Shown piece by piece: positions 1 to 13,930 of a stretch of DNA of 64,000 nt (positions are counted from its first letter, which is position 1; each line of letters starts with the position of its first letter). A program made the translations under genes and the position numbers. Below the pieces are notes generated by a model. The model saw only the letters and a list, made by a program, of their open reading frames with translations. It was not told the DNA's origin and did not search any database. The DNA is from Bombus terrestris. Its lineage: Eukaryota > Arthropoda > Insecta > Hymenoptera > Apidae. Location of the stretch: positions 8,227,725-8,291,724 of the forward strand of contig NC_063274.1 in assembly GCF_910591885.1 (NCBI RefSeq), read 5' to 3'.

Positions 1-179
1 TTCTCCCCTTTCCCTATCCGTCGTCGGACTGACGAACTCCGTGGTGAGACTGACCGTCCGACCTGTGTGTACCTGCGCCGCGGCAGAGCGGCCACGGTGG
101 ATCGCGAAAAGTAACTGGCGAGCCGACCGACCCCGATTGCCTCGAGTCTGCGCCCTAGCGACATTTCTCGTGTACCGGA

Positions 180-188
180 TATAAAATA
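180..188 (+). promoter_or_regulatory. Candidate TATA box
   Basis: TATAAAATA lies at the junction between the CpG-rich edge and the pyrimidine-rich stretch. The expected start site would be near 210, followed by a CT-rich leader. The motif is common by chance in AT-rich DNA; its position at the composition change is the only support. Confidence 0.25.
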
Positions 189-565
189 TAGACGCTAGCT
201 ACCGTGTACGTGTACCTACGCGTCTCGCGCTCTCCATTCTGCTCCATTCTGCTTCACTCTAGCTCTTCCAGCCTCTATACTCTATACTCTCTAACCTCTT
301 CTACACCGTTTTCTTGCTCTCTCTTACTCGTTCGTTTTACTTTGCCACGCGCGCCTTCTACTATCGTCGACTATGGCGAGACTTGAAAAGGAAGAAACCT
401 TCCACCTCCTCTTCCCCTTCCTTCCTCTTTTCTTTCCCTTCCTTCCTCTCTTCTTTCTTGCCTCCTCTTTCTCTTTTCCGCGCACAGCTTTTATTCGCCC
501 GGTTCTTGCTTCTTCTTGCCTAAGCTCTCCACTTTGTTTGCCTGTTTCCTGCTTTCTTCCTAACG

Positions 566-588
566 CTTCTTCTTCTTCTTCTTCTTCT
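566..588. repeat. (CTT)n microsatellite
   Basis: About seven and a half uninterrupted CTT units inside the pyrimidine-rich leader-like block. Confidence 0.9.
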
Positions 589-700
589 ACGTTCCGTGCC
601 GTCTGTTTGTTCTTCTAATCCGTCGCCCGTCTGTTCGCGTGTCCCTGCTCGTCACCGCTAGTATGCGCTGCTAGCTTCTTTAATCGTGTTGCCATTACAA

Positions 701-3030
701 TCTTAGCGCTAGTCGATTATATCGAAAGGTATCGAAGTGTCGCCAAAATCGAGACGGTTGAATTCTCGCGTGTCGAATGAAGTTCTCAATTGGTTCGCGG
801 TTTCGTTAGAGGTAAACCTGGTTAAGTAGAAACCCCGGTTTTGCTGGAAGTTTGAATCGAAGTCGTTGTTTCTTGAAAATCAAAGTGGATCGAGTTTCGT
901 ACAAAGGTTCAGGTGAAATGTCCGTACCAAGCGATCGTATTGCAGTGTGTCACTTGCCGTTTCTTGATTCATTTTGAGGTTATATTTGCATTAATTTCAG
1001 ATTAATGTTACGGTTTTAATTTACGGACTTTGTTAACTAAATTTTTATTCGAATTGAAACGTTTTGAGTATCCAAATGCATTGACATTTGTTTCCATAAA
1101 TCGATTATACTTCTTAATTGGTTTTTGATCCCGAGGTTATATTTATCAAACTTTGAATTAGACTGATTTAATTTGATTATATTCGATTTAATTTATGTTA
1201 ACTCGTAATCAAGTAGAATAAACGTTAATGTACATAGAATTCTATACCTCTGCATTCGTTTATTCTTGGAAATTATATCAAAACATGTATTTTTACCGAA
1301 CAATGTCTAAAATCAATTTATTTATATATTTTTTGTACATCTTTGTTTCATTCTCCTTCTTAATTGGTACCAACGTGATATTTATATCAGTTCTTGATTC
1401 GAACTAGCTAATTAGGTTAGATCCAAGTTCAACAGATTTCTTGTACATGTTGGTTTAAAATCGCTACCTTGTCAATCACAATCTAACCCCAATCTGTATC
1501 GTTATTCTGATCAATTTAGGAATTTCAAAGGTACTGATACCTAAATAAAATATATCTTTGGAACGTTTGTATCTTAATACGTCAATAACGAGATTTTCAG
1601 TCTCACAGTTGTCGCCGGTCGTTAGGCCTGAATTGGATCTGATTTAGGAGCTGGTTAGGTCGGGGTTAGACTACGGGGTTAGACGTAGACTACCTGTGGG
1701 TCTGGACTGGGTTACGTCCGGATGAAATACTGCTCTCGTACACGTTGCCAGGATTCCCCCCGAAATAGACTTGTCATTTCCTTGGGAGAGTTTGAGTTAT
1801 GTCTAAATTAAGTCTAGGGCTAAGCAAACTTCTCCATGAAGTTAGCAGAAGTTTCTTTTGAAATCGAACTTATCATCTTTTCCGACATCAATAGAAGTCG
1901 ATCGTCGAATGTCTTCTATCCAACATTGACAAGTTAGCTAATTAAGCTAGTAGAGATTTTCTACTTGTTTCAGATAGATTAAAATTCAATATGCAACTGG
2001 TTGCTTCTGTTCGACATGTATCAAGTAGCACAAGGGCTTCGATGGAATGGTGAGCCTGTTCTGGTTAAACCAACTCGTCTCATCTTCACGCAATACTGGT
2101 TGGAATTCAGCTGATGCTACTTCTGGAATGTGAAGGAATGAGTAGTACCCCATTAATGTTGAATATTGTTTTACTGATTAGATGATATTAATATATATCA
2201 ATAGCCTAGTAAAATTCTTTATGGTCAATGGAATTAATCGCTGTGTCCTAACCAAATGAATTAATAAAAAGGCGATGATGTTATTTACTCCTTCCGTTAG
2301 CCTCTGATAGTTGTTATAGAGGCTAGAAAACGCTAGTTTTAGAAGATACGCGTCTTGGTAGTCCGAAAACTTTGACTCGAGTAATATAATACTAACTGCC
2401 CAACATCGACATTTCCCACGGTTCACATTCGGAACTCCAACTCTCTTTTATCTATCTCGTGCCTGAATTAATTTTGAAAACAGCTCTACACACTCCTTTT
2501 AGCGGAGCTTCCTTCGCGCCGGTATCGCCTTCTCTTTTTACACCGAGCACATAGTAATTTTTCAAATTTGCAACAGCGCTAGTTTCGCGGTAGGTCGCGG
2601 AATATTTTTTGCGAACGGTTATCCTGTTTATGCGGTGAACGCAAAATTTCAGCGCGTTACCCGCCTAACACGATGAAATATTTTAACATCGTTTACACAC
2701 GAACTAATTTCGGAGTATTTTTTCTTTCGCTGTTTCGCGTGCATCAATTTCTTGCGAACATTATGAATTTCCTAGCCGCCCAAGCGGAAGGGCTTTACCA
2801 CCACGAAAAAGGGGCGAGCCCGGTGTAATTATGTTTATCACCGACTTTAATATACATATTTATCAGCGCGTTTAAAGCGTGATTCAAGTCAGAAGCGGGT
2901 AAGTGGGCAACGCTATGGAAATGTTTACGAGGGACACGAAGCTTTATATCCTTGTCGAATATGAATCCATAAGGTACCTACATGACGATACACTTGTCTG
3001 CTTTTTTCCTTCTTTCTTTTTTCTCTTGTC
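701..3030. other. AT-rich non-coding stretch
   Basis: No open frame with protein-like composition, no RNA gene and no clear repeat. A GC-elevated sub-block around 2480-2900 has many CG dinucleotides and resembles the other GC-elevated patches in the window that may be regulatory. Confidence 0.5.
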
Positions 3031-3033
3031 AAT

Positions 3034-3122
3034 GAAACGTCCAAGCGAGAGTAACCAAGGGATACAAAGAGCGTAACGAGCCACGCCCGTAGAATATATT
3101 AACGCACCGGACATTCGTTTCT
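3034..3122. repeat. Diverged direct repeat, copy 1
   Basis: About 89 bases that recur in the same orientation at 3581-3668. Shared words in order include GAAACGTC, CAAGGGAT, GTAAC, GCCACGCC, TAGAATA, ATTAACGCA, CGGAC and TTCGTTTCT or TTTGTTTCT. Identity is roughly three quarters by eye, so this is an old duplication or two copies of a decayed dispersed element. Minus-strand readings of both copies share a short similar peptide, but neither looks like a gene. Confidence 0.65.
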
Positions 3123-3580
3123 CATCGAGCGGGTTGTTTCTTTTTCTGTTTATCGCTACGTGCTCTATATTAGAGCACATACAAAATGCGATGTCACGAC
3201 GATTAATCTGAGATTCATGTCGCTCATTTAGGTAACTTTTCGCTTCTTCGGGGTAATATAGTTCTGTAGTTGTTTGCGATAACGAGACGAGGTTCTTCTT
3301 TTAACGACAAGGATTTTACTTTTTATTTCTTAATTAAAAAGAGAAACAATGAATGGATACATATAGTGCAATTATCGATTAATGCATGCATATTTCATGA
3401 AAACTATAAGTCCTTCCTGAATAGAGATTCTTTATAATTTCGATGAAATACCTACTACTTCTGTATATTTTCGATATTCGGCATTACCCTCGCTTTAAAA
3501 TTATTCATAAGGAAAGATTACTCGCCGTTATTAGATTACTCTACGTTAATAGTCCAACGATAGAACTTTTTTCTGGCGTC

Positions 3581-3668
3581 GAAACGTCTGAAAAAGAACA
3601 AGCAAGGGATGGAACAGTGTAACAGGCCACGCCTATAGAATACATTAACGCATCGGACGTTTGTTTCT
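3581..3668. repeat. Diverged direct repeat, copy 2
   Basis: Partner of 3034-3122, about 550 bases downstream and in the same orientation. The best-matched part is the second half, from GTAAC(A/G)GCCACGCC onwards. No terminal inverted repeats or target duplications are evident at its edges. Confidence 0.65.
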
Positions 3669-3669
3669 T

Positions 3670-5645
3670 TCGGGGCTGGAGCAAACAACAGCGTGTAGCA
3701 CGCGCAATGCAAACAACGCGCGGCGGCGTCCAATTTGCGAACGTTACCTTGAACATCTCACGTATTAGCGAGACAGTGGGTCAAATAAAGTTACCCGGGG
3801 AATCCAAGCTCGCGCTTAATTTCGCGTCGTTAACTGGGATAATTTAAATCTCGCCTTGTTCGTAGTTTAACTTCGGAACAATGTGCATCGCGATGCTGAT
3901 CCGCAGATCCTTTCGTGGAGCTTACATGTTTCGATGCTTTCGGAGGTTCAAACGCAGAATGACTCAGGGACGTACTTGAATATGTATATATTTGCGACTT
4001 TCATCGTAGACTTTAACACTCGACTATTATCTATCGTTGGAGTACCTAATTTTGTAGTCCACTGATGATCTATTAAATTAATTTTTCATTATAACTGATA
4101 TAATCTTCACTTTCCCGTTAATATACATGTCACATTATATAGAATAAATGTAAGCATACGAGTATTTTCGTGAACCACCGCAATTAGGTAAAACCCTATT
4201 TCATACCACTAGGTTAGAAAGATGGAGTGTTGAAATTTTCCACGCGTCTCGTCGTCCTCCTGCTCTAATTAATTGTTAGATGGGCTGCGAGAGATGATTT
4301 AAACGTCACACTATGGTTAATGGGTCAAAAGGAATTCACAGTAGATTTTTCATGGGCACAAGATATTTCGTAGTGCTCACATGTAGAATATTATATAAGT
4401 ATAATCTAGAATTCTCGTCATAGGGATATTCCCACTTCCGTTTTCATAGAAAATTCTGTTTAACTTTAAAGAATATTTCAATCAAACGTCACTTTCCGCA
4501 CTGATCCAAACAAAAATGGAATTTTATGTCGTATGTATCTTATAACTAGATTTATTCGGCGAAATTCTCTAAACGAAATCCATAACAAATATCAACAAAA
4601 GAGAGAACTATAACATCCAATCTCTGAATGAAATACAGACAATGTTATCAATTATTAAAATAGTAATCAATAGTACTAAAGACTATAATTCATTTAAATG
4701 AGATTTAAAAATCGATCAAGATTTCCAATGACGGTATCTTTCTAGCCGTTAATGTTCGACATTATATTTACACGGCACGTATTCGGTATTATCTCCTCTA
4801 TCGACAAATAAATTTCCCTGTACGTGCTATGAAACACTCTAAGTATAATATATAAACGCTGCTTACGAGTTGATTTTCGTGGGCGCTTGAACCATACCCT
4901 TGGATCTCGGTGCTCTCTGATTTCGTCTAAATTATTCGGGATATTATATTGACCGAGTGTATCGCGTTGGTATTACACAGTTTGTTGGCGGACAAAGTGA
5001 ATGCGAGAGGCCGTTTCTGTCGGGTCATTACATTTCGTTAATGCACGAGACTCCATACAGAATTCATAGCTCGATGAAACGCATGGACATAACCGCATCT
5101 CTTTCTCTCTGCCTCTCTTCTCTTCCCTTTCTGTTCCGTGAAAGCACATAATCTGTAATTCGACGTTGAATTTCACACTGCTATTGGCTCTTTAAATATT
5201 AATCGCTCAGTCATTTATTTGACATGGCACGACCACGATTTGTTGGATTAAGTAGAACGAAAAGATATCTTGCGATTAGAAGTCGGGTTGACGTACGAGA
5301 ATTTCAAACTGATATAATTTATTTGGAGCCATCGTCTTACAAAACTTTAATATATTTTCGTTGTTCGCGTTAAAATCTGTTAAACACCAATCGTCATTAG
5401 TTTGGCAATTACTTAATTAACAGCACAACGAAAAGTATCGTATGGTTTATAATATAGATCGTTGGTTACATTTCTCTCTGTGGATGTTACAATGGATGCT
5501 CGGCGTGTTGCGAGTTAATTGCGTCGTCGTGTGCCTGTAACGAACGCCTCGCGGCTTTACTCTTTCGCGAAATCCTGTTATTTCGTGTTATTTCGCGTTG
5601 CAACGGAGAAAACAAAAGTTCTAGACGAGAAATTCCACGTCTATG
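3670..5645. other. AT-rich non-coding stretch
   Basis: Scattered short open frames only. Nothing protein-like, no RNA gene and no convincing repeat was seen. Confidence 0.5.
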
Positions 5646-5648
5646 TAC

Positions 5649-5700
5649 ATATATATATTTATATATATTTATATATATATTTATATATATATATATTTAT
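5649..5700. repeat. AT dinucleotide microsatellite
   Basis: About 52 bases of (AT)n interrupted at intervals by TTT, giving an ATATATTT-like compound pattern. The short open frame through it (Tyr/Ile repeats) is an artefact of the microsatellite. Confidence 0.9.
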
Positions 5701-8120
5701 CGCGGTGTGTTTGATGGTGGAGTGACAAAAGTGGAATGAGGAGGAAAGGGAAAGGCAAGAGCAGAGTGTACTCGCTCCTGCTCGAAAGTTGACAATTTTA
5801 GATCTTAAAGTTCGAGAGTAAATCTTAACTTCGAGGGGCTGAAAGTGGAATCAAAGTTTTAAGTTTTGCCTACAAGTTTTATCTTCCTAGCGTCATTTAC
5901 ACGGCGGAGGGAAAAAAGGGGAACCGCGCAAACAGCGGGACAGATTTTACCGCTTGGAATTCATCTGATACCCAACGTGTGCTCGTTACTTTTTCAGGAT
6001 GTAAAAAGTCCTGAGAAGGTGCAGTTTTCAGAGAATAGATACGCCAATAGTATGAAGATAATAGAATTCGGTTATATGTGTAGCATTCTTTCTCGCGTTG
6101 CGAACGAGTCGTTGAAGTAGAATTGAAAATACGACCTCCGTCGGAAACGAGAGTTAGCCACTGTTTCAAGTAAACATTAAATTAGTCGGATATAATATTC
6201 TTCCGCATTGTAATATAGTACGTATACACTAGCGAAAAGTACAAGTATTTAATAAACCCTGATAGAAAAGTGAAAATGAAATCGTCACGTACGGTGAAAC
6301 AGTGGGAAATTAATTGACGATTAACGTTCCTACGCCCGTATCCGATGGCGCGTGCATGATGTAACGTGAAAACGTTAATTCCTGCAGGATGTACACGTCG
6401 AGAGCTGTGTGCACCTTTGCTGTTTCACCAAACCGTGGCACGCCTCGGAATAGAGACCAGCAAACGGGGAACCTCGACATCATTCTAATGCATCAAGCCA
6501 CGTGCACGTGTATCGAACAGACTTCGTGCGTAACGAGACAGCCGTGTTCATCGTGATAATCTGGCATCGAGTTGCAAGGAATTACTCGGCAAAGTCACGT
6601 ACCGGCGGAATCTCGGTAATTTTCTAAAGAGAAAGGGTTCAGTGCGTGGTTAATTGCAACGAATCACCGATAATCATCTCGGAGAGTAGAAAATCTTCGA
6701 TTTTACGGATTTGTTGGATAAAAATTTTAAACCGTTCGTACCTTTATTTAAAATCAAGTAGAATAATTATTGTATCGCGCTGCTGCGGGTGTAAATGAGA
6801 TTTTTAAATATAGATGAACGATTCGGGAAATGAGAGTTCTGTTTAAAGGGTTGGAATAGCGAAAAGCGATTATCTGGGAAAATTGAGAGCTTCTTATTTT
6901 GTAAGAAAATTACAGATGCTGATGGATTCTGTAGTCAAAGGTTGTTGGAATGCTTAGTTACATTTTATCACTACAGATATGAAAGTGAACTCTAAATGTT
7001 AACTCTAATTGGAGAGTTCTTGTTAATCGTAGATAAGATTTATGGATAAAAGTTTATCCTCTGCAAAGAGAGTACTCTTTAGGAATATACTCATTCTAAA
7101 ATAAAACCAAATGGTTAATATCATTTAGAGTATATTATAAAAGTTTAGCAATAACTCTTGAAATAACATATTTACAAAAGTAGAAATATTTCAAAAGTGC
7201 AGTCCCTGATTATTTTATATTTTGTTGCTTCTTTGACATATACCTTAATCACCGCAGTATTTAACACGTATGCTTTATGTTAGGAAACGAAGTACATCAA
7301 AGAAATGTAACAACTAATGAAATACAGTTGCACATTTTAAAAGCTGAAAAACATAATTTCCACCGCGGTTAATTGGTTGAAAAATAATAGGACTGTATCT
7401 TAGTTGTATTATTACAAATTTTCAGGTTAATTCTGTGCAGCTCGTAACTTCTAATTATACTAAAAATGAAACATCTTTCAGCATTCCTCTGATAGAACAA
7501 TCACTTGCATCCTCCGTATTTAATTGTAGCATCAAGCATTTAACCATAACAAATCGGTCTTACCAGTCTCATCATCTTCTACTTTAACTCGGGCCCGTTT
7601 AACCCGTTTCGCCTTAATGCTCGACAAGCCTCCCTAAAGTCGCACCCTAAGTCACCAGGATTAACCACGATTGGCTGGTGGCCGATACGATTTCAACGAA
7701 GACGGTCGTCGCCGAATTCCAAACCAAGCTGAACTTCGATTCCCTGAGGAGTCGGCCAGACAACACAAATCGCCCGGAACAGTCTCTGATACCGGTCAGA
7801 TAGGCGAAACTCGAGGTTGAAGCTAAAGCACCCTGAACGTCGACGTCCACATCGAAGCCCAGCCTAGGTCGACCATCTTTGGATTCGATCGATGCTTATC
7901 CCAACTCGGTTCGATCGAATACGATCCAATAGTCGGATGTTGTTACCCGACAGTTTCAATGAGTCGATTCGAACGCCGTCCGAAATAGGTTTATACGATT
8001 CAGGTACGTTTAATCATGTATTCGATCAACGTCCAAGCGATTCGATGACTGATAGTAATTGATCAGACGCTAAAATGAGATCAATCGGTTTTGCTCGTTG
8101 CTTGTATGTATATAAATATT
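5701..8120. other. Non-coding stretch with a TCGAT-rich patch
   Basis: No gene recognised. 7560-8060 is GC-elevated and unusually rich in TCGAT/ATCGA words, for example TTCGATCGAATACG near 7911 and GATTCGATCGATGC near 7881. The rest is AT-rich and featureless, apart from the double E-box given separately. Confidence 0.5.
6499..6510. promoter_or_regulatory. Palindromic double E-box
   Basis: CACGTGCACGTG is a perfect 12-base palindrome made of two abutting CACGTG E-boxes. CACGTG is the known binding core of bHLH factors such as Myc/Max and Clock/Cycle types. No gene lies near enough to suggest a target. Confidence 0.3.
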
Positions 8121-11100
8121 TGACAATATTGGTTATCTCAGTAATGAATAAAATTTTATTCTTCATTCGTCCGTAACTTAGTCGTTCTTCACTTAGTCAT
8201 TTTCCCAATTTTCCTGGATCCTCCGGAAGGAAAATTCTTTAATCTTTTTTAACTTTTTATTATTCGAAATAATTGTTGCCCTATGGTAATCATAATCGGT
8301 TGGATCATAATCGTTGCGACACAATTTTGGAAAACTTCTCCGCTAAATTTCATGGCACGTACCACAGACCGACTTGTTTATTATATTTTCTGAGACAACG
8401 GGCAAGTTACAGATTTTCTGTATGCATCCCAAATCCCTTGAACCATTTAAGCAGTATAAAAGTTGTGATTCTGAATCCAACTCGAACAAGTTGCGTTAAA
8501 CGTACGGCCGAGTAATAATTCCGTCGTTTAGCGGTACAACGTGTCGGATGAAATTGCTAGTCGTAAATTATGTCTATGGTTCTTTTTTTGCCTCCAGTTT
8601 CCCTCTGTCTCGGAATCTTGAACGTTTATTGTGGTCATGTGATATTTTCAAGCGGCACAGGAGCGAAGCATTGATATAGAAAAATTGGTCGTCGGGACGG
8701 AAGGCGGCGACATGGGTAAAAATGAAAGGTAAGACAACCGAGTTTCTTGCGTATCATATAAGAAATATGATTCTGATTGTGTCTGACGCAATAACATCCC
8801 TTAGACAGCTCGTGCATGGCATGCAGTCAGGGTAGTCACTTGTTATGCATGATATATTGCGGCGTGCTTTCTACGTGTCTTCGTTATACCGCTGTTCATA
8901 TCTCATCATCCCGTGATAGCTGGCTCTATTATGCGAATTTTCAAAATAACGTGCCAATTATCCGTGCGGAATCCATGGATCTGTAACGCCACCACGTATC
9001 AAATTGAACGTCGACGTTACGCAACTACACGAATTAGAGGGAATAATATATTGTAACAGGGAATGGAATGATGTAAGTAACTACGTATATTCCTTAAAAT
9101 AATATGAAACTTTAATGAGAAATGATGCACCTTTGATATTTTTAATACTTTACTTTCAAATTTATTTCAATTTCTTTCTATTGTTCCCCTTAATCATTAG
9201 TACATCTTTATTTTTACGTGTCTTGTAAATTACTTACTTAACAACTCCATTATTGTATCGTATTCAAAAGATTCCCCTCGCAGAAGCGCATTGTGTAGGA
9301 ACGCCATTCTTTCCGCGTTTAAAGCAGGAAAATTTATTTCGTTGTGTTCAAAGAGATAAGGGTTGAACGTCTCGAACGGGGTTGACTCTCTAATCTAAAT
9401 CACCATCGAAAACGTTGACCCACATATTACGAGTGAACCTGTGTTAAGCTGGATTTTTACGTTGGTAATAAAGTCGTCGCGATAGCACGAGACACTTTGT
9501 ACAACCGCTTATTGCTATTTAAGTAACACCATTATATTTAAATGCTAACACTTCATAAAGACGTTTCATTTGTACTACAGTCGTTGAGTGTTGCATCATT
9601 ATCGAACTTCACTATTTTCTCTTCCTCTATCTCTCTTTTAGTTGAGGAACAGATAAGCTCGTTACTGATAACTCTATGAAAGTCAATGAATTGACAAAAG
9701 TCCGTGGTGATTTTTAGAATATGCATACTGTGTTGGTAACTCCATAAAAGCGTCATATAAAACTTCGAAATTGTGATTCATGGAAAATGTTTCATTTAAA
9801 TCGGCCGCTATTTTCATGTTGAAGGACACAGAATCATGAAACATTCATGCAGCGCTATTAACCTGTGAGTGATCATTATATGAAGTGATTTTATGGTTGT
9901 AGTGCACAAGTTGTTTCGATCGATTAGTAGTTTTTACAAGGCAGGACGCAGATAGTATATTTATAATTAGCTCTTGCACGATGATAGTTTACAGCAATTC
10001 GTACCAAAAATATTATATGATGAAAAATGTTAGATTTACCTCATGAAGTAATTGAATGATGGAAGGATTAAAAGAAAATGGAAGAGATGTGCTAAAATTT
10101 GTCTTTGAATTGTGTTCGTCATGAAAAAAGTACAGTTAAAATAAATACTAAATGTAAAAATGAAAGGTAAATGGTGAACATTTTATATAGTTAATGCTCA
10201 GTATATTATTACGATAGTTAAAATTTATCTGACGTCATTTTGTTTGCGTGAATATAAATACACCACTTCTGCAACTGAGCATCTCCTCTCTTTAAACAAA
10301 TATAGCTACAATAATTGCAACAAAAGAAAATTTAATATGTTTACTCCAAATTAATTAGTACACAAATACCATATAATTACACTTTGCATTCATTGTGGCT
10401 TAAAATTTCAATTTCTTTGGTTTTATATACGTTACAAAGCAGTTGGATAATTTAATATAATCTGCTTCAAAACTATGCTATTAAGGTTGTATAATGGAAG
10501 TGTCTTTTTATACTGTAAGTTTATATATCTGACACACTTCATTCTCTTATCGTTATAGGTGTTTCATTTCATCGTATTTTAATATAGAACCCAACGTGCA
10601 TTGTGTACATTCTGCAACCATAGCTACATGGGAACAGATTGTTAAAACTAAGTAATTTCTTTAATTATATAGCATACATTTTATGTTCTGCTTCCGTACT
10701 TTAAAGTATTACGATTATAATATACTAAAATATAAAACGCGCCGTGCGGTTTCCATAAAGCACTAATTATTATTCCAGCATACACGTATGAAGTACGACT
10801 AAGAGTAAAGTGAAAATGTTGCATAAAAATAAATATTATATGAGGAATTTAAATATTCAAATAAATATTATTGATTAAATAAATAATTGAATGATCCGTG
10901 TCACAAGTTATTCCATATTATAAGTCAAATGGCCAATATTCGAGAAGACGGCGACTATTTATATCTTCGCGCGAATGAAAGCTCTCAAATCGCGACATTT
11001 AAGATATCTGTGGCATATATTGATTTTCGTATAATTTCTTTGAGATATTAACGATACGTTGTTCAATACATTGTCTATACATAATTCAATTTTTGGAGAA

Positions 11101-13615
11101 CCTACAGAAATAAAAATGTTCATCTTCAAAGTTGAAGGTTTTAACACGTACTCTTTATAGCACGCCATTGCAAAAAATGACTTTTGGACTAATTACAGAA
11201 AAACTGTCGTTACAAAGTTATTAAAAAACTAATATGTAAAATGGCTAGAAGAATTTTCCTTTAAGGAAAAATTTAACTCTCATTTTACCGTTTTCGAATA
11301 AAAGTAATGTATGTAATATCGGTGTGCAAAACGTCGAATACATGTATAAAGTGTCCGTTATATTCATTTCTGAATTGTTTGTTAATGTGCACGCATAGAA
11401 AATACATACAGCCAAGAAATTTCTTCCTAGAAGGAGAATCTCAGACATGCATGAAAAATATGACTTTCGAGTCTCAACATGTTTTACTTTCGAGGGACAT
11501 TGTTGCACTAGAAATACCTTAACAAAATCAACTTGGGCTACGCGGAATATTTTTGTTTATGCCAGCGTTTATATAAAATTAGGAGGGTGCAATGGAATGC
11601 ACATTAGATTAGATATCGCCCGGTGGAGCCTTCGCTCTCTATTTCTCCGTGGAGTTTGAAGTTTATGTTTACCCTAACTTCGGCAAAGAATGTATTAAGT
11701 GTGTACTATCCGTCTCGAGAGTTTTACAGTTACTATGAGCCACTGGCGGCAGCGCCGCACGAAATATTCTGATTAAACGTCGGGAATGCAGCTCTCCGAC
11801 TGCAAACAATAAACATTTCCGGCTTGATGAAAATTCTATTGTACGATGAATTTCTTCCGCGGCGTTCGCCCGGTCAGAATTATTACTATAATTAAAAAGG
11901 ACAAGAATGCGATAACGGCTCGCTCTTATGACGAATCGAAAATAGATTTTAATAGATATATAAGACAGTTACCTGTTCTTGAACTCTTCGTGACTTTATT
12001 TAATAAAGATTTATTGACGGTGAGGTATGAAGTTATATATTTAAGTAATTGACAGAAAGAAATTAATGTTAATTTAGTTAGAAGAGTATTTTCATGTTCC
12101 TAAATCATTATTACGAATAAATTATTAAACTATTTGAAATATCTCTAAACTAATTTAGCATAGCAACTGCGTTTATTTTGTTCACGGACTGTCTGTCTCT
12201 AAAATGAAAGAAATGGAATTCACGTAATATTCATATGAAAAAGTTTACAAAAATACCACGTACTCGATTAGTCTATCATTATTGCTCTAGTATTGAGAAT
12301 TTAATTAAAACTCGCTTTAGTGATTTGACAAAAAATAGGTCATGAAGTCAAACATTTTTCCATAAGGATAAACCTAGCTTGTGAATAGCCTTAAACAGAT
12401 AGAAGCTACCACTTTCTTTGTTTCTTGTATTTATTCAAAAGCTTAAACGTGGAAAAGGCACGTGGCATTTTTACACGTCGATAAGGGCTGAGCGACGCGT
12501 AACTCCTTTCATATTCAATAATAACGTCACGCCACAACGTAGCGACGCAACTTTGAATACGTATATATCAAAAGTTGGAAACTTATAAGATGTCAAGAAC
12601 TTTCTAAGATAATACAACACGACGCGAACGCGTTCTGGCAGCGGAACCACCCCTTTCTTCCCCTTTCGTTCCTTTACCTTCGCCAACAACTTTCCCAATT
12701 TGCTATCTATGACTGCGACTACAGATTCTAACTCGATACACGGGGGCCTTTTAATATTCATTAAATCGCAGCCGGCTGTCTTGAACGTCATTTCACGAGC
12801 CGCTTCGTTGTCGGATTAACTCGTTTGTCGTCGAAAGCGCGGTGACGTCCGTCGTCGAATATCCAATTTTCGCAGAACAACGCGTGCTCGCTGAGAAAAT
12901 ATAATTCTGCGATCAAAGGTTTCCCGTTTTTAATGCAATACGCAATCAGCAGCGGCCAAGTATAACTGAGTATCATTCCAATGGATTTATGAAACGTTTA
13001 ACCACGAACGGAAAAGCCCGAAATAATTTTTCCTGATACTCGCTGGAAAATATTTTCTTCGCCTCGTTTCCTCTTTCGGCATCGAAATTATTTTTTGGTA
13101 CTACCGTGATTTTTACTTTTTCTTGTTTTTTTTATTTTTCTGTTTTCGTCGAAATGTTGTTTCCGTAACTCTGTTAACGCGGAGAAATTAAAAATTGCTC
13201 GTGTGTATTTCATAGTATACGATTCCCGCATTTTTCTAAATTTTCTCGCGAATTGCTCTACTTCTATTCTCTTCCGCTAAATGAACAATTTTGCGAACGT
13301 TCTGCTGGCGAAATATTTCAGCCAATCATTGCATTGGCAAGTACATTTCCAATATTCGGAAAATAATGATTCGAAAAATACGTATTAAAACACCATTCGT
13401 ACTTTCGTGAAACAAATCATACAAAATATTATTCTTAGAAATTATTACTGAAGGATTCAGTTCCATTAAATTCACTTTAAAGCCAGGGAAACGATCTTGC
13501 AATAAAGGATCCAGTCAGATCTTTGTAACATGACGCATCGATAAGTGAATTTTCAAGACTTCAAGTAGAAGGGTTCTACGTAGGAAGATGTTCGTTAAGA
13601 CCACGGTTACAGGCG
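8121..13615. other. Long AT-rich non-coding stretch
   Basis: Mostly AT-rich DNA without a protein-like frame. A GC-elevated block at about 12470-12990 has open frames of 106 and 62 codons on the minus strand. Their composition is explained by the local GC content, and they match no family I recognise. No repeats stand out. Confidence 0.5.
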
Positions 13616-13619
13616 TGCC

Positions 13620-13930
13620 AGAAAGAAAGCATCGTTTTTAACACACTATTGCGGCGCGCACCATGAATGCATAAAGCGGCCCGGTTCTACCATGAAATTT
13701 TCATAACTCACGCCACTTACCGTGAATTTATGCTCGGTCTGGCCGCATTGCCAGTATTACCCCTCGCGTTGCGCGACATTTTATCCAACATTTATGATCA
13801 CTATAAGCTAAGATCGTTACCCCTATGCTCGTATTTTTCACCATTATCGGCTAATAGGGCCATAAGTCTTCGTACGACACAAATGAAAAAACGCGCCGAC
13901 CACGCATCCTTATAATGATCCTCACCGCTG
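13620..13930. other. GC-elevated block, possible conserved non-coding element
   Basis: A sharply bounded block with raised GC and many CG dinucleotides in AT-rich surroundings. An 82-codon open frame crosses it but has no recognisable motif. Such islands often mark enhancers in hymenopteran genomes; that role is inferred from composition only. Confidence 0.3.

Larger units (their letters stand above)
1..700. other. Pyrimidine-rich, CpG-containing edge block
   Basis: The first 160 bases are CpG-rich. From about 230 to 600 the + strand is strongly pyrimidine-rich, with CTT runs and repeated CTCCATTCTG-like words. Short open frames here are low-complexity Ser/Phe/Leu stretches and do not look like proteins. 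The composition fits the 5' leader of a gene transcribed to the right, but no coding exon follows within reach, so this is only an inference. Confidence 0.35.

Noticed and set aside
12471..12791. 106-codon minus frame
   Set aside because: GC-elevated block with competing frames; Lys-rich segment but no domain or splice sites that support a gene.
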